NCBI RefSeq assembly: GCF_014200455.1
Contig: NZ_JACHBW010000004.1
Span: 1-64,000 of the forward strand
Reading direction: 5' to 3'
Length of the DNA: 64,000 nucleotides
Origin: Paraburkholderia bannensis
GTDB taxonomy: Bacteria > Pseudomonadota > Gammaproteobacteria > Burkholderiales > Burkholderiaceae
The notes under the pieces were generated by a model. The model saw nothing but the letters and a program-made list of their open reading frames with translations, did not search any database and had not been told where the DNA came from. A program made the position numbers and the translations under genes. Shown piece after piece: positions 35,083-44,716 of the stretch (within the stretch, counting starts at the first letter, position 1; every line of letters begins with the position of its first letter).

Positions 35083-35865
35083 TCACTGCAGGTTGACGAA
35101 CAGGCCGCCGTCCACCAGCAGCGCCGCGCCCGTCACATAACGCGCGCGATCCGAGGCAAGAAACACCACGCATTGCGCCACGTCTTCGGGCACGCCCAGA
35201 CGTCCCAGCGGAATGCGCTTTTCGAAGTACGCGCGCTTTTCTTCGTCGGCGAGATCTTCGGCGTTCAGGTCGGTGGCGATGGTGCCCGGCATCACCGAAT
35301 TGCAGCGAATGCCGTAAGGCCCGAGCGCAATCGCGCATGACTGCATCAGCGAATGCACGCCCGCCTTGGTGGGCGTGTAGTGCGTCTGCATGCCGCCGCC
35401 GACGAGCGCGCTGATCGAACTGGTGGCAACAATCGCGCCGCCCGTGCCCTGCTCTTTCATCTGCCGCGCGACGGCCTGGGTAACGTAAAACGCGCCGTTC
35501 AGATTCACGCCGATGGTGCGTTCGAGCACGGCCGGCGGCATGTCCAGGAACGAATGGAACGGACAGATGCCCGCGTTGCTCGCCAGCACGTCGACGCGCC
35601 CGAAGTGCTCGACGGTCTGGCGCACCAGATCGACACCGGTTTGCGGCGCGGCCACATTGCCTTCCACCGCGATCGCGCGACGCCCGAGCCGCTCGATCTC
35701 GTCGAGCACTTCGCCAATAGCCGGGCGACGGCCATACGAGGCGTCGTTATCGCCCCAGTAGTTGATCGCGACATCCGCGCCTTCGCGCGCGCTCGCAATC
35801 GCAATGGCGCGCCCGATGCCGCGCGACCCTCCAGTGACGATCACCACCTTGTCCTTGAGCAGCAC
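35083..35865 (-). CDS. SDR dehydrogenase, probable L-rhamnose 1-dehydrogenase
   Basis: A 260-residue classical SDR. It has TGGSRGIG near residue 10, NAGICPFHSFLDM, catalytic serine in SSISAL and YTPTK. Sequence and operon agree with the bacterial L-rhamnose 1-dehydrogenase that oxidises L-rhamnose to the lactone. The start is GTG at 35865, chosen for AGGAG 8 bases upstream; the longer frame overlaps rhmD. It is the last gene of the catabolic operon, 25 bp after rhmD. Confidence 0.82.
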   Translation of the reverse strand: MLLKDKVVIVTGGSRGIGRAIAIASAREGADVAINYWGDNDASYGRRPAIGEVLDEIERLGRRAIAVEGNVAAPQTGVDLVRQTVEHFGRVDVLASNAGICPFHSFLDMPPAVLERTIGVNLNGAFYVTQAVARQMKEQGTGGAIVATSSISALVGGGMQTHYTPTKAGVHSLMQSCAIALGPYGIRCNSVMPGTIATDLNAEDLADEEKRAYFEKRIPLGRLGVPEDVAQCVVFLASDRARYVTGAALLVDGGLFVNLQ

Positions 35866-35890
35866 GATGCGTTCTCCTGCTGAATGTTGC

Positions 35891-37069
35891 TTAGTGTTGG
35901 TAGGGACGCGCAAGCTTGCAGTCCGGATTCAGGCGCACGCCAAAGCCCGGCGTGTCCGGCACTTTCATGCGGCCTTTCACGGGCACCGGTTCGTCCAGCA
36001 GCAAGGGCGTGAACATCGGCACAACTTCATCGGCCTTGGGCGCCATCATGAGAAATTCGGCGAACGGCGAGTTGTGGCGCGTCACCACAAAGTGATAGCT
36101 GTACACGGATGAGCCATGCGGCACGACCAGCGTGTTGTGCGCATCCGCGAGCGCCGAAATCTTGATGAGTTCGGTCATGCCGCCGCACCAGTTCACATCG
36201 GGCTGGATCAGATCGCAGCAACCCATTTCCAGCAGCATGCGAAACCCCCAGCGCGTGGCTTCGTGTTCGCCGGTCGAGACCATCATGCCGCGCGGCACGT
36301 TGCGACGCAGTTCGGCGTAGCCCCAGTAATCGTCGGGCGGCAGGCACTCCTCGATCCATTTGAGGCCGTATTCGTTGGCGGCTTCGGCCAGACGCGTGGC
36401 GTAACGCACGTCCAGGCTCATCCAGCAGTCGTACATCAGCCAGAAGTCGTCGCCCACGCGCTCGCGCATCGTGGCGAGCTTTTCGATATTCTTTCTGAGG
36501 CCCTCCTCACCTTCGGCAGGACCGTGCAGCAAGGGCAGTTTCCCGCCGATAAACCCCATCTCTTTCGCCAGATCGGGCCGCGCGCCGGTGGCGTAAAACA
36601 CCAGTTCTTCGCGCACCGGGCCGCCCAGCAGTTGATAAACCGGTTCTTCGCGCAGCTTGCCCAACAGATCCCAAAGGGCGAGATCGACGCCCGAAATCGT
36701 ATTGAGCACCACGCCTTTGCGGCCGTAGTAAAGCGTCGAGTAGTACATCTGATCCCAGATCTTTTCCAGATCGGTCACGCGCTGGCCTTCAAGGAAGCGC
36801 GCGAGATGCTTTTCGACGATAAACGCACCGATCTCGCCGCCCGTGGTGACCGCGAAGCCCACGGTGCCGTCACTCGCTTCCACCTCGACCACCAGCGTGC
36901 CCAGCACGTCGATGCCGAACGAGCGGCGGCTCTGGCGATACTCGGGATAGCGCGCCATCGGCGTGGAAATATGATCGTCGATCCAATGCCCGTCGGCCTG
37001 ATCGTGATAGTCCGCGCCGCCTCCGCGCACCGTGAAAGCGCGTACGTGTTTGATAGTAGGCATGGCCAT
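35891..37069 (-). CDS. rhmD: L-rhamnonate dehydratase
   Basis: A 392-residue enolase-superfamily enzyme that dehydrates L-rhamnonate to 2-keto-3-deoxy-L-rhamnonate. It is clearly similar to E. coli Rhm[20 protein letters not shown] near the start, [20 protein letters not shown], metal ligands in [15 protein letters not shown] and STGEHEATR, and the acid/base histidine in [10 protein letters not shown]. These rhamnonate-specific segments are why I favour rhamnose over fucose for the pathway. The ATG at 37069 has GGAG 9 bases upstream. Confidence 0.93.
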   Translation of the reverse strand: MAMPTIKHVRAFTVRGGGADYHDQADGHWIDDHISTPMARYPEYRQSRRSFGIDVLGTLVVEVEASDGTVGFAVTTGGEIGAFIVEKHLARFLEGQRVTDLEKIWDQMYYSTLYYGRKGVVLNTISGVDLALWDLLGKLREEPVYQLLGGPVREELVFYATGARPDLAKEMGFIGGKLPLLHGPAEGEEGLRKNIEKLATMRERVGDDFWLMYDCWMSLDVRYATRLAEAANEYGLKWIEECLPPDDYWGYAELRRNVPRGMMVSTGEHEATRWGFRMLLEMGCCDLIQPDVNWCGGMTELIKISALADAHNTLVVPHGSSVYSYHFVVTRHNSPFAEFLMMAPKADEVVPMFTPLLLDEPVPVKGRMKVPDTPGFGVRLNPDCKLARPYQH

Positions 37070-37312
37070 GAATGCTAGCTCCTGAGAGTGAGGGTGCCCG
37101 ACGTCCGGTCGATGTATGAGGTAAGGCGTGCAATGCGCATTCAACGTGCGCCGCTGGCAGGCTGCTCGAACGCAGCGGGGCGACTGCCCGCGCGCTGCAA
37201 GCCCTGCGGTTGTGACCCATACGATGATGACGCTTCGTCCGGCATCGATGTCTCCTGTCGATCCCTTTGCAGAGCGGTCGGCGTGCCGGCCGCTCGTTTA
37301 TTTATCCGCGCA

Positions 37313-38065
37313 TCAGTAGGTCGCGCGGCCGCCAGAAAGATCGAACACCGCGCCCGTGCTGAACGAGCAATCTTCCGAACAGAGCCAGGTGATCATCGCC
37401 GCCGCTTCGTCCGGCATCAGGAAGCGGTTCATCGGAATCTTCGAAAGCATGTAATCGATATGCTGCTGCGACATCGAATCGAAGATCTCGGTTTTGGCGG
37501 CGGCTGGCGTGACCGCATTAACGAGCACGTTCTTCGTGGCCAGTTCCTTGCCGAGCGACTTCGTCAGCCCGATCAAGCCCGCCTTCGATGCGCTGTAGTG
37601 CGAAGCATTGGGATTGCCTTCCTTGCCCGCCACCGACGCGATATTGACGATGCGCCCATAGCCCTGCTCGATCATGCGCGGCACCACGGCCCGGCAGGTC
37701 AGATAGCTGCCGATCAGATTCACTTCGATCACGCGACGCCAGATCTCCACCGGCAATTCCCATGTGAGACCGTTGCCGCCCGTGATACCCGCGCTATTCA
37801 CCAGCGCGTGAATCGCGCCGTGCGTGTCCACCGTGTGTTGTGCCGCAGCTTCCACCGAAGCTTCGTCAGTCAGCTCGACCTGCACGGCCGAGACGCTGCC
37901 AAGTTCGGACAGTTCGGCGCGCGAGCGTTCGAGCCGTTCGGCGTCGATGTCCCACAAGGCCACCGCCGCGCCCGAGCGCAGCGCGCGCTGCGCGATTGCA
38001 TAACCCAGGCCGCGCGCGCCGCCCGTCACCACCATCACCCGATTCTTGAGATCAAGCTGGTTCAT
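37313..38065 (-). CDS. SDR dehydrogenase, probable 2-keto-3-deoxy-L-rhamnonate 4-dehydrogenase
   Basis: A 250-residue SDR. It has TGGARGLGYAIA (15-26), ALVNSAGITGGNG, catalytic Ser/Tyr/Lys in IASVAG and HYSASKAG, and WLCSEDCSFSTGAVFDLSGG at the end. In the bacterial diketo-hydrolase rhamnose route this enzyme oxidises 2-keto-3-deoxy-L-rhamnonate to the 2,4-diketo acid. It lies 12 bp after the hydrolase gene and 243 bp before rhmD in the same operon. Confidence 0.83.
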   Translation of the reverse strand: MNQLDLKNRVMVVTGGARGLGYAIAQRALRSGAAVALWDIDAERLERSRAELSELGSVSAVQVELTDEASVEAAAQHTVDTHGAIHALVNSAGITGGNGLTWELPVEIWRRVIEVNLIGSYLTCRAVVPRMIEQGYGRIVNIASVAGKEGNPNASHYSASKAGLIGLTKSLGKELATKNVLVNAVTPAAAKTEIFDSMSQQHIDYMLSKIPMNRFLMPDEAAAMITWLCSEDCSFSTGAVFDLSGGRATY

Positions 38066-38077
38066 GTCGCCGTCTCC

Positions 38078-38944
38078 TCACGCATGCGTCGTATCGACCG
38101 TCGAAGCGACGGCGCGCTGCTGTTGTTCGCCCAGTCCTGCAACCCCCAGCCGCATGGTCTGCCCCGCACGCAGATACACCGGTTGCGGCTTTTGCCCCAT
38201 GCCGACGCCAGGCGGCGTGCCCGTCGAGATAACATCGCCCGGTTGCAGGCTCATGAAATGGCTGATGTAGGAGACGACCGTGGCCACATCGAAAATCATC
38301 GTGCGCGTATTGCCCTGCTGATAGCGCTTGCCGTCGACTTCGAGCCACATGTCCAGCGCCTGCGGATCGGCGATCTCGTCGCGCGTGACCAGCCATGGCC
38401 CGAGCGGCGCGAAGGTATCGGCGCTCTTGCCTTTGTCCCACTGGCCGCCGCGCTCGATCTGCCAGGCGCGCTCCGAAACATCGTTGACGATGCAATAACC
38501 GGCCACATGATCGAGCGCGCGCTCGCGCGAGACATAACGCGCTTCCTTGCCGATCACCACGCCCAGTTCCACTTCCCAGTCGACCTTCTGCGCGCCGGGC
38601 GGAATCACGACATCGTCATGAGGCCCGCTGAGGGAACTGGTGGCCTTGAAGAACAGCACAGGTTCGGCGGGCACCGGCATATTGGATTCGGCGGCGTGGT
38701 CCGAGTAGTTGAGGCCTACGCAGACGATCTTGCCCACTTGGCCAACACAGGGGCCAAGCCGCGCGTCGGCGGGCGCGAGCGGCAGTTGCGCCAGATCGAT
38801 TGCGCCGAGACGGTCGAGCGACGCAGCGCCCAAAGCCTCGCCAGCCACATCGGGCAGCACGCCCGACAGATCGCGCACACGGCCTTCGCGATCGACCACA
38901 CCCGGCTTTTCACTCCCCTTATTGCCCCAGCGAACCAGCTTCAT
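38078..38944 (-). CDS. Fumarylacetoacetate-hydrolase family protein, probable 2,4-diketo-3-deoxy-L-rhamnonate hydrolase
   Basis: A 288-residue FAH-family enzyme. It has VCVGLNYSDHAAESNM, FFKATSSLSGPHDDV and the metal-binding WEVELGVVIGK, followed by DVSERAWQ and SLQPGDVISTGTPPGVGMG. In the LRA pathway this hydrolase cleaves the diketo acid to pyruvate and L-lactate. The start at 38944 has GGAG 8 bases upstream; the longer frame is not required. It is the first gene of the catabolic operon, directly behind element B. Confidence 0.87.
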   Translation of the reverse strand: MKLVRWGNKGSEKPGVVDREGRVRDLSGVLPDVAGEALGAASLDRLGAIDLAQLPLAPADARLGPCVGQVGKIVCVGLNYSDHAAESNMPVPAEPVLFFKATSSLSGPHDDVVIPPGAQKVDWEVELGVVIGKEARYVSRERALDHVAGYCIVNDVSERAWQIERGGQWDKGKSADTFAPLGPWLVTRDEIADPQALDMWLEVDGKRYQQGNTRTMIFDVATVVSYISHFMSLQPGDVISTGTPPGVGMGQKPQPVYLRAGQTMRLGVAGLGEQQQRAVASTVDTTHA

Positions 38945-38972
38945 GCGGTGTCTCCTGATATTGGACTTGAGC

Positions 38973-38985
38973 ATTGGTCACCAAT
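38973..38985. promoter_or_regulatory. Palindrome at the catabolic-operon promoter
   Basis: ATTGGT and ACCAAT are perfect arms around a single C, 29 bp upstream of the hydrolase start and just inside element B. It could be a second operator or part of the LysR activation site. Confidence 0.4.
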
Positions 38986-38997
38986 ATAAGGAGGCCG

Positions 38998-39050
38998 CGA
39001 TAGCCGGACAATCCGATTGCGGCATGGGGCGATAACAAAAGCGGATCGCG
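38998..39050. promoter_or_regulatory. Shared rhamnose-regulon element, copy B
   Basis: Ungapped partner of 34028-34080, in the same orientation relative to the minus-strand operon it precedes. CGATAGCC, AATCCG, GGGCGATA and GGATCGC are conserved at identical spacing while the DNA between them differs, as expected for a protein-binding site under selection. Confidence 0.7.
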
Positions 39051-39078
39051 ATGCGGCACGACTATTCGCGCACGCAAA

Positions 39079-39109
39079 AAAGGCGGCGCCCTTTCGGGTC
39101 GCCGCCTTT
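39079..39109 (-). terminator. Terminator of maeB
   Basis: Stem AAAGGCGGCG/CGCCGCCTTT with a short imperfect top, followed on the minus strand by a T run. It lies 55 bp after the maeB stop and just upstream of element B, separating maeB from the rhamnose operon. Confidence 0.85.
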
Positions 39110-39164
39110 CTACTCCGGGTTTATCCGGAGAAACTTCGTCGCGCGTGGTTGCGCCAGGTCGCGC

Positions 39165-41450
39165 TTAGTCGCGATTGGCCTGCAGCACCGTCAGCGCAGC
39201 CATATTGATGATGCGTCGCACCGTCGAGCTCGACGTGAGGATGTTCACCGGCGCATTCACGCCCAGCAGGAACGGACCCACCGCCACATTGCTGCCCGCG
39301 CCCGTCTTGAGCAGGTTATAGGCGATGTTGCCCGAGTCCACGTTCGGGCAAACCAGCAGGTTGGCCGAGCCTTGCAGACGCGAATGCGGCAGGACGCGCT
39401 GGCGCAGCGCTTCGTCGAGCGCGCAGTCGCCGTGCATTTCGCCGTCGATTTCCAGATCCGGCGCCTGCTCGTTGACCAGCTTGAGCACTTCGCGCATCTT
39501 CGTGCCCGAAGCCGAGCTGCCCGATCCGAAGTTCGAGCGCGACAGCAGCGCCACCTTCGGCTGCAGATTGAGCCATTCCATCTGGCGCGCAGCAGCCAGC
39601 GTGAATTCGGCGATCTGCTCGGCGTTCGGGTTGTCGTTGATGTGGGTATCGACGATCGCCACCGTGCGCTTGTCCAGCAGCAGGATGTTCATCGCCGCGT
39701 AGGTCTTGGCGTTGCGCTGCATGCCGATCGCTTCGTCGACGAAACGCAGGTGGTCGTGGTACGCGCCCACCGTGCCGCACACCATGCCGTCGGCGTCGCC
39801 CAGACGCACCATCATCGCGCCAATCAGCGTGAGACGGCGGCGCATTTCCACACGCGCCATTTCCTTCGAAATGCCGTCGCGGCAACGCAGTTCCCAGTAC
39901 GTGGTCCAGTATTGATGGAATCGTTCGTCGTACTCAGGGTTGGTGACTTCCACGTCCTCGCCCAGCTTCAGACGCAGGCCGAACTTCTCGATACGGGCGA
40001 GCAGCACTTCCGGACGGCCGATCAGGATCGGACGCGCCAGCTTTTCGTCGACGATCACCTGCACCGCGCGCAGCACGCGCTCTTCCTCGCCTTCCGCGAA
40101 CACGATGCGCGACTTCGCGCCATCGCGCACGAACTGGCGGGCGGCCGCGAAAATCGGCTTCATGAACGCGCCCGAGTGGTACACGAACTGTTGCAGTTCG
40201 TTCGTGTAGGCGGCGAAGTCGTCGATCGGCCGCGTCGCCACGCCGTCTTCCATCGCGGCCTTGGCCACCGCCGGGGCGATACGCACGATCAGGCGCGAAT
40301 CGAACGGCTTCGGAATCAGATACTTCGGGCCGAAGCGCAGGTCGTACGCGCCATAAGCAGCGGCGACCGAATCATTGAGTTCTTCTTCGGCGAGACCGGC
40401 AATCGCGTGCACCGCTGCAATTTCCATGCGACGCGTGATGGTGGTTGCGCCCACATCGAGTGCGCCGCGGAAAATGTACGGGAAACACAGGACGTTGTTG
40501 ACCTGGTTCGGGAAGTCCGAACGGCCCGTGGCCAGCACCGCGTCCGGACGCGCTTCGAGCGCGACTTCGGGGAAGATTTCCGGCGTCGGGTTGGCGAGCG
40601 CCAGAATCAGCGGCTTGTCGGCCATCTTCTTGACCATTTCGGCTTTGAGCACGCCGCCGGCCGACAGTCCGAGGAACACGTCCGCGCCTTCGATCACTTC
40701 GGAGAGCGAGCGCGCCGACGTATCCTGCGCGAAGCGCTCCTTGTCCGGGTCCATCAGCGTCTTGCGGCCTTGATAGACCACGCCGTCAAGGTCCGTGACC
40801 CAGATGTTCTTGAGCGGCAGGCCCAGATCGACCATCAGATCCAGACAGGCCAGCGCCGCCGCGCCCGCGCCCGAGGTCACGACCTTGACCTCGGTGATGT
40901 CCTTGCCGACAACCTTCAGACCGTTGAGGAAGGCCGCAGAAACGGTAATCGCCGTGCCGTGCTGATCGTCGTGGAAGACCGGAATTTTCATGCGCTCGCG
41001 CAGCTTGCGCTCGACCGTGAAGCAGTCCGGCGCCTTGATGTCTTCCAGATTGATGCCGCCGAAGGTGGCTTCGAGGCTGGCGATGATGTCGACGAGCTTG
41101 TCGGGATCGCTTTCCGTGATTTCGATGTCGAACACGTCGATGCCGGCGAACTTCTTGAACAGCACCGCCTTGCCTTCCATCACCGGCTTCGAAGCCAGCG
41201 CGCCGATATTGCCCAGACCGAGCACGGCCGTACCGTTCGTGATCACGCCCACCAGATTGCCGCGCGCGGTGTAGCGGAACGAGTTCTGCGGATCGGTGAC
41301 GATCTCTTCGCAGGCCACCGCCACGCCAGGCGTGTAGGCGAGCGCGAGGTCGCGCTGGGTGACGAGCGGCTTGCTGGCCGTCACCGAGATCTTGCCCGGG
41401 GTGGGAAATTCGTGATATTCGAGGGCGGCCTGGCGTTCGGTCTGGTTCAT
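39165..41450 (-). CDS. maeB: NADP-dependent malic enzyme with phosphotransacetylase-like domain
   Basis: A 761-residue bifunctional-type malic enzyme that converts malate to pyruvate and CO2 with NADP. The malic domain (about 1-430) contains [44 protein letters not shown] (core [18 protein letters not shown]), FHDDQHGTA and [14 protein letters not shown]. The C-terminal domain (about 435-761) is phosphotransacetylase-like and in MaeB serves regulation by acetyl-CoA rather than catalysis. The ATG at 41450 is preceded by GAGTGAGC. It provides pyruvate or NADPH during growth on organic acids. Confidence 0.95.
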   Translation of the reverse strand: MNQTERQAALEYHEFPTPGKISVTASKPLVTQRDLALAYTPGVAVACEEIVTDPQNSFRYTARGNLVGVITNGTAVLGLGNIGALASKPVMEGKAVLFKKFAGIDVFDIEITESDPDKLVDIIASLEATFGGINLEDIKAPDCFTVERKLRERMKIPVFHDDQHGTAITVSAAFLNGLKVVGKDITEVKVVTSGAGAAALACLDLMVDLGLPLKNIWVTDLDGVVYQGRKTLMDPDKERFAQDTSARSLSEVIEGADVFLGLSAGGVLKAEMVKKMADKPLILALANPTPEIFPEVALEARPDAVLATGRSDFPNQVNNVLCFPYIFRGALDVGATTITRRMEIAAVHAIAGLAEEELNDSVAAAYGAYDLRFGPKYLIPKPFDSRLIVRIAPAVAKAAMEDGVATRPIDDFAAYTNELQQFVYHSGAFMKPIFAAARQFVRDGAKSRIVFAEGEEERVLRAVQVIVDEKLARPILIGRPEVLLARIEKFGLRLKLGEDVEVTNPEYDERFHQYWTTYWELRCRDGISKEMARVEMRRRLTLIGAMMVRLGDADGMVCGTVGAYHDHLRFVDEAIGMQRNAKTYAAMNILLLDKRTVAIVDTHINDNPNAEQIAEFTLAAARQMEWLNLQPKVALLSRSNFGSGSSASGTKMREVLKLVNEQAPDLEIDGEMHGDCALDEALRQRVLPHSRLQGSANLLVCPNVDSGNIAYNLLKTGAGSNVAVGPFLLGVNAPVNILTSSSTVRRIINMAALTVLQANRD

Positions 41451-41662
41451 GTGCTCACTCTGATGATGGGCCCCGCGCCTGGGCGGCGCGGCGGTCATGT
41501 TCGAATGAGGCGATTCTAGAGAGCCGTCATAAGCTGCCCATTTTGATTTAGTATGGGGCCATTATTTTTTCATGATGCCTCCCCCAATCCCGCCCCGGCG
41601 GGCGGCGCGGGCGTCCCCAGCCCGCCTGGCCTCGCCCGGCGGGTCTCCCGGATAAGCGGATC

Positions 41663-42628
41663 GTGTCGTTTAGTATCGAAGAAGTCACCCGGCGCCTCAA
41701 TTCGCGCCTCAAAATGCGTCATCTGGTGCTGCTGCTGCAGATCCGCCAGCACGGCTCTCTCACGCGCGTGGCGGAACACATGGCCACCAGCCAGCCCGCC
41801 GTCACCAACGCGCTCGCCGAAATGGAGAGCATGTTCGGCGCGCCGCTGTTCGAGCGCTCGCCGCGCGGCATGACGCCTACGCCACTGGGCAATGTGGTGC
41901 TCACGCGCGCCCAGGCCATGTTGCACGACCTCGACCACCTCGCGCGCGATATCGAAGCCGTGGTGGCGGGACACGCGACGCGCCTGCACGTGGGTGTGAT
42001 CCCGTTCATCTCGGGGCGCACGCTGGCTGCGGCGATCCGCCTGGCGCAATCGCGTCTGCCGCAGCGCGTCACCATGACGATCCACGAAGGCACCAGCGAC
42101 GCACTGCTGCCGCAACTGCGCGACCACACGCTCGATCTTGTGATCGGGCGCGCTTCGGCCACGGTGGACGTCACGCAATTGCGCTTCGAAGTGCTGTATC
42201 AGCAGACGCCACGGCTCATCGCCAGCCGCCGTCTGGCCGCGCGACTCGGACGCAGCAAGGCGAACTGGCAGAAGCTCGCGGAACTCGACTGGATTCTGGG
42301 CGCGCCCAATACGCCGATCCGCGAGCAGATTGCCGATCTCTTCCTGCATGCGGGCGTGGCGCCGCCGGTGCCGATCATGGAGAGCTACACCTCGCGGCTG
42401 ATTGGCGAGATGATCGCGGCGAACGAGAACGCCGTCTCCATCGTGCCCGCCGATATCGCCGAAGAACTCGTGCATATCGCGGGCGTGGCGATCGTGCCGT
42501 ACACCTTCGACTGGACCCTGCCGCCCATCGCCCTGTTCACGCGCGCGGGCGTGCTGCGCGAAGTGGATAGCGTGTTCGGCCAGGCGCTGCGCGAGTTGTA
42601 TCCGGAAGCGGAAGCCGCGCGGCGCTAA
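41663..42628 (+). CDS. LysR-family regulator (GbpR-like)
   Basis: A 321-residue LysR-type regulator starting with GTG. KMRHLVLLLQIRQHGSLTRVAEHMATSQPAVTNALAEMES (core HMATSQPAVTNALAEM) is the helix-turn-helix, and the effector domain follows from about residue 95. It is divergent from maeB with 212 bp between and may control it or an unlinked sugar-acid operon. Sequence resembles the rhamnose-regulon LysR in architecture but the two are clearly different proteins. Confidence 0.85.
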   Translation: MSFSIEEVTRRLNSRLKMRHLVLLLQIRQHGSLTRVAEHMATSQPAVTNALAEMESMFGAPLFERSPRGMTPTPLGNVVLTRAQAMLHDLDHLARDIEAVVAGHATRLHVGVIPFISGRTLAAAIRLAQSRLPQRVTMTIHEGTSDALLPQLRDHTLDLVIGRASATVDVTQLRFEVLYQQTPRLIASRRLAARLGRSKANWQKLAELDWILGAPNTPIREQIADLFLHAGVAPPVPIMESYTSRLIGEMIAANENAVSIVPADIAEELVHIAGVAIVPYTFDWTLPPIALFTRAGVLREVDSVFGQALRELYPEAEAARR

Positions 42629-42697
42629 CGCGCGTCGTAGATTTCAGCGCCTGTTTTAAGCGGTTTTATGCCTGCGCGCCCGAACTCAAGGATTGAA

Positions 42698-43000
42698 ATG
42701 AAACTGAGCGAACTGAAAGAATTCGATGGCGCGGACTATCTCAAGGACGAAAAGACCATCCGCCATCACGTGGCCGCCGCGTTCGAGGAAGGCGACCCGC
42801 GCCTGATTCAGGCCGCGCTCGGCAATGTCGCCAAGGCGCGCGGCATGACGGCGCTGGCGCGCGACTCGGGCGTGAAGCGCGAAGCCCTTTACCGTGCGCT
42901 GTCCGAAAGCGGCAACGCCGAATTCGCGACCATCATGAAGGTCGTGCGCGCGCTCGGATTGCATCTGACTATCCCGAAGACGATCCGCAAACGCGCCTGA
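42698..43000 (+). CDS. Addiction-module antidote-like HTH protein, without partner toxin
   Basis: A 100-residue protein matching the putative addiction-module antidote family (COG3636). It has YLKDEKTIRHHVAAAFEEGDPRLI, then the helix-turn-helix GMTALARDSGVKREALYRALSESGNAEFATIMKVVRALG (core ARDSGVKREALYRAL). AAGGA precedes the ATG at 42698. Normally a RelE/ParE-type toxin gene lies directly upstream; here a LysR gene is 69 bp upstream and a convergent transporter gene downstream. It is therefore solitary, and may be a domesticated repressor or a leftover of a broken module. Confidence 0.8.
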   Translation: MKLSELKEFDGADYLKDEKTIRHHVAAAFEEGDPRLIQAALGNVAKARGMTALARDSGVKREALYRALSESGNAEFATIMKVVRALGLHLTIPKTIRKRA

Positions 43001-43078
43001 AATCTTGCATCTGCCGTATCCCGCAGCGGCCGCTCGCATGATCCAGCTGCGCGGCCGCTACGGAAATTGGCGACCGCC

Positions 43079-44401
43079 TCAAACCCGCGCCGCCACCGCA
43101 CGCTGCTCGCTCGTCACCGCCTCGCCCTGCATGCGCGACACCAGCATTAGCGCGCACACCAGCGTGATCAGCACGTGCACAATGCCCAGCGCCACCACCG
43201 AAACGATGCTGCCCGTCGCGCTTAACAGGAACTGCCCGAGAATCGGCGTCGTGCCCGCAAACACCATCCCGCAGATCTGATACGCGAGCGAAATGCCCGT
43301 GTAACGCACCTGCGCCGGAAACGCCTTCGCCAGCATCCCCGCCATCGCTGCGTAGTAGAGCGAATGCGGAATCGACGCCAGCGCCATGCCGAACATCGCG
43401 AGCTTCGTCGAGCCCGTGGCGATGAGCGAGAACATGATCGGCAGCGCGACGATCTCGGGAACCAGCATGAAAATGATGGCCTTGCGCAGATCGAGCTTCG
43501 TGGCCAGCACCGCGCCAAACGGCTGCACGATCAGCTGCACGACGATGGCGAAGGTGATCACGCTCAGAAACTGCGTGCGATCGAAGCCGATCGACGTTAC
43601 CGCCCACGACAAGGCGAACGTGGTCTTGAAGTAAGTGGCCGAGAGCGCGATCACACACGCGCCCACGCCCATCGCCACCAGCGCCTTGTGATGGCGCAGC
43701 ACTTCGCCAATCGGCAGCTTCACCACCTTGTTCTTCGCCTGCAGCTCCTTCATGGCCGGCGATTCGTCAACGCTCATGCGGATCAACATCCCCACGATCA
43801 CGAGCAACGCCGACATCAGGAACGGCACGCGCCAGCCCCAAGTCATGAACTCGTGGTCGGGCAGCGTCGAAATCACGAGAAACGCCACGGTCGCCAGCAG
43901 ATTGCCAGCGGGCGAGCCCTGCTGCGCGAACGCCGAATACAGGATTTCCTTGCCCCGGGGCGCGTGTTCCGATGACAGCACCACCGCGCCGCCCCACTCG
44001 CCGCCCATCGCGATCCCCTGCAAAAGACGCAGCAGAATCAGCAGCACGGGCGCGAGCACGCCCACCTGGCCGTAGGTGGGCAACAAACCCATCGCCGTCG
44101 TGCAGCAGCCCATCAGCATGAGCGTGATGATCAGCGTCTTCTTGCGGCCCACCTTGTCGCCCAGGTGGCCGAACACGATGCCGCCGATCGGGCGCGCGAG
44201 AAAGCCCACCCAGAACGACGCGAATGCCGCGAGCGTGCCGACCATCGCATTGGTCGACGGGAAGAACAGCTTGCCGAGCACGAGTGCCGCCGCCGTGCTG
44301 TAGGCGTAGAAGTCATACCACTCGATCGTCGTGCCGACGAACGAGGCGATGCCGGCCTTGCGGGCCTGGCGATGCCGGGTGTCGAGAGAGGAAGCTGCCA
44401 A
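43079..44401 (-). CDS. MHS-type MFS transporter (metabolite:proton symporter)
   Basis: A 440-residue transporter of the metabolite:H+ symporter group (ProP, KgtP, ShiA relatives), with 12 predicted helices. FVGTTIEWYDFYAYSTAAALV, GFLARPIGGIVFGHLGDKVGRKK, LLQGIAMGGEWGGAVVLSSEHAP and MSVDESPAM are hallmarks. I prefer a TTG start at 44401 with GGAG 7 bases upstream, because the region above it lacks the family sequence. It is divergent from the IclR gene and could import the substrate of that operon. Confidence 0.88.
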   Translation of the reverse strand: MAASSLDTRHRQARKAGIASFVGTTIEWYDFYAYSTAAALVLGKLFFPSTNAMVGTLAAFASFWVGFLARPIGGIVFGHLGDKVGRKKTLIITLMLMGCCTTAMGLLPTYGQVGVLAPVLLILLRLLQGIAMGGEWGGAVVLSSEHAPRGKEILYSAFAQQGSPAGNLLATVAFLVISTLPDHEFMTWGWRVPFLMSALLVIVGMLIRMSVDESPAMKELQAKNKVVKLPIGEVLRHHKALVAMGVGACVIALSATYFKTTFALSWAVTSIGFDRTQFLSVITFAIVVQLIVQPFGAVLATKLDLRKAIIFMLVPEIVALPIMFSLIATGSTKLAMFGMALASIPHSLYYAAMAGMLAKAFPAQVRYTGISLAYQICGMVFAGTTPILGQFLLSATGSIVSVVALGIVHVLITLVCALMLVSRMQGEAVTSEQRAVAARV

Positions 44402-44716
44402 GGTGAGTCTCCAGATTTTTGTTTTCGACCGCCGTGTTTCCCATCCGAAACACGGGGAATCCGCCTGTCTTTCCGATAAGAAACACACAGCTTTCAACAT
44501 CAGATGAAAGCTGTGTGAAATGTTCAAATATCGAACATGCTTTCATTTATCGAACGACAGCCAGAAGGTGCGGACTATGGAGCGCCCGTTTCACAGCGTC
44601 AATTAAGGGATAACCCGCGTCCTCGGCGCGCTCAGGCTGGACAGCGCCGCGCGCGAGTTAGGTGTTTACCCGCAAGCATATTGTCAGAGAGTTATCGATA
44701 TGTCGATAATGCTCTC
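44402..44716. other. Divergent control region of MFS and IclR genes
   Basis: 315 bp with AT-rich patches and three related signals: the inverted repeat at 44692-44709, a lone TTATCGA half-site at 44547-44553, and TGTTC/GAACA (44521-44525, 44533-44537). No gene is supported here. Confidence 0.5.
44692..44709. promoter_or_regulatory. Candidate IclR operator
   Basis: TTATCGA and TCGATAA are perfect 7-bp arms with a 4-bp spacer, flanked by a second pair of arms GAGAG (44687-44691) and CTCTC (44712-44716). The element ends at the IclR start codon, so binding would block its own transcription or translation start. Confidence 0.55.

Noticed and set aside
32659..38944. Assignment of the pathway to L-fucose
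   Set aside because: The lactonase family fits fucose too, but the dehydratase matches RhmD segment by segment and the mutarotase is RhaM-type with Tyr18 and His22, so rhamnose is preferred.
39051..41519. An 822-codon plus-strand open frame opposite maeB
   Set aside because: It mirrors the well-supported malic enzyme on the other strand and has the His/Arg-rich composition of antisense frames in high-G+C DNA.
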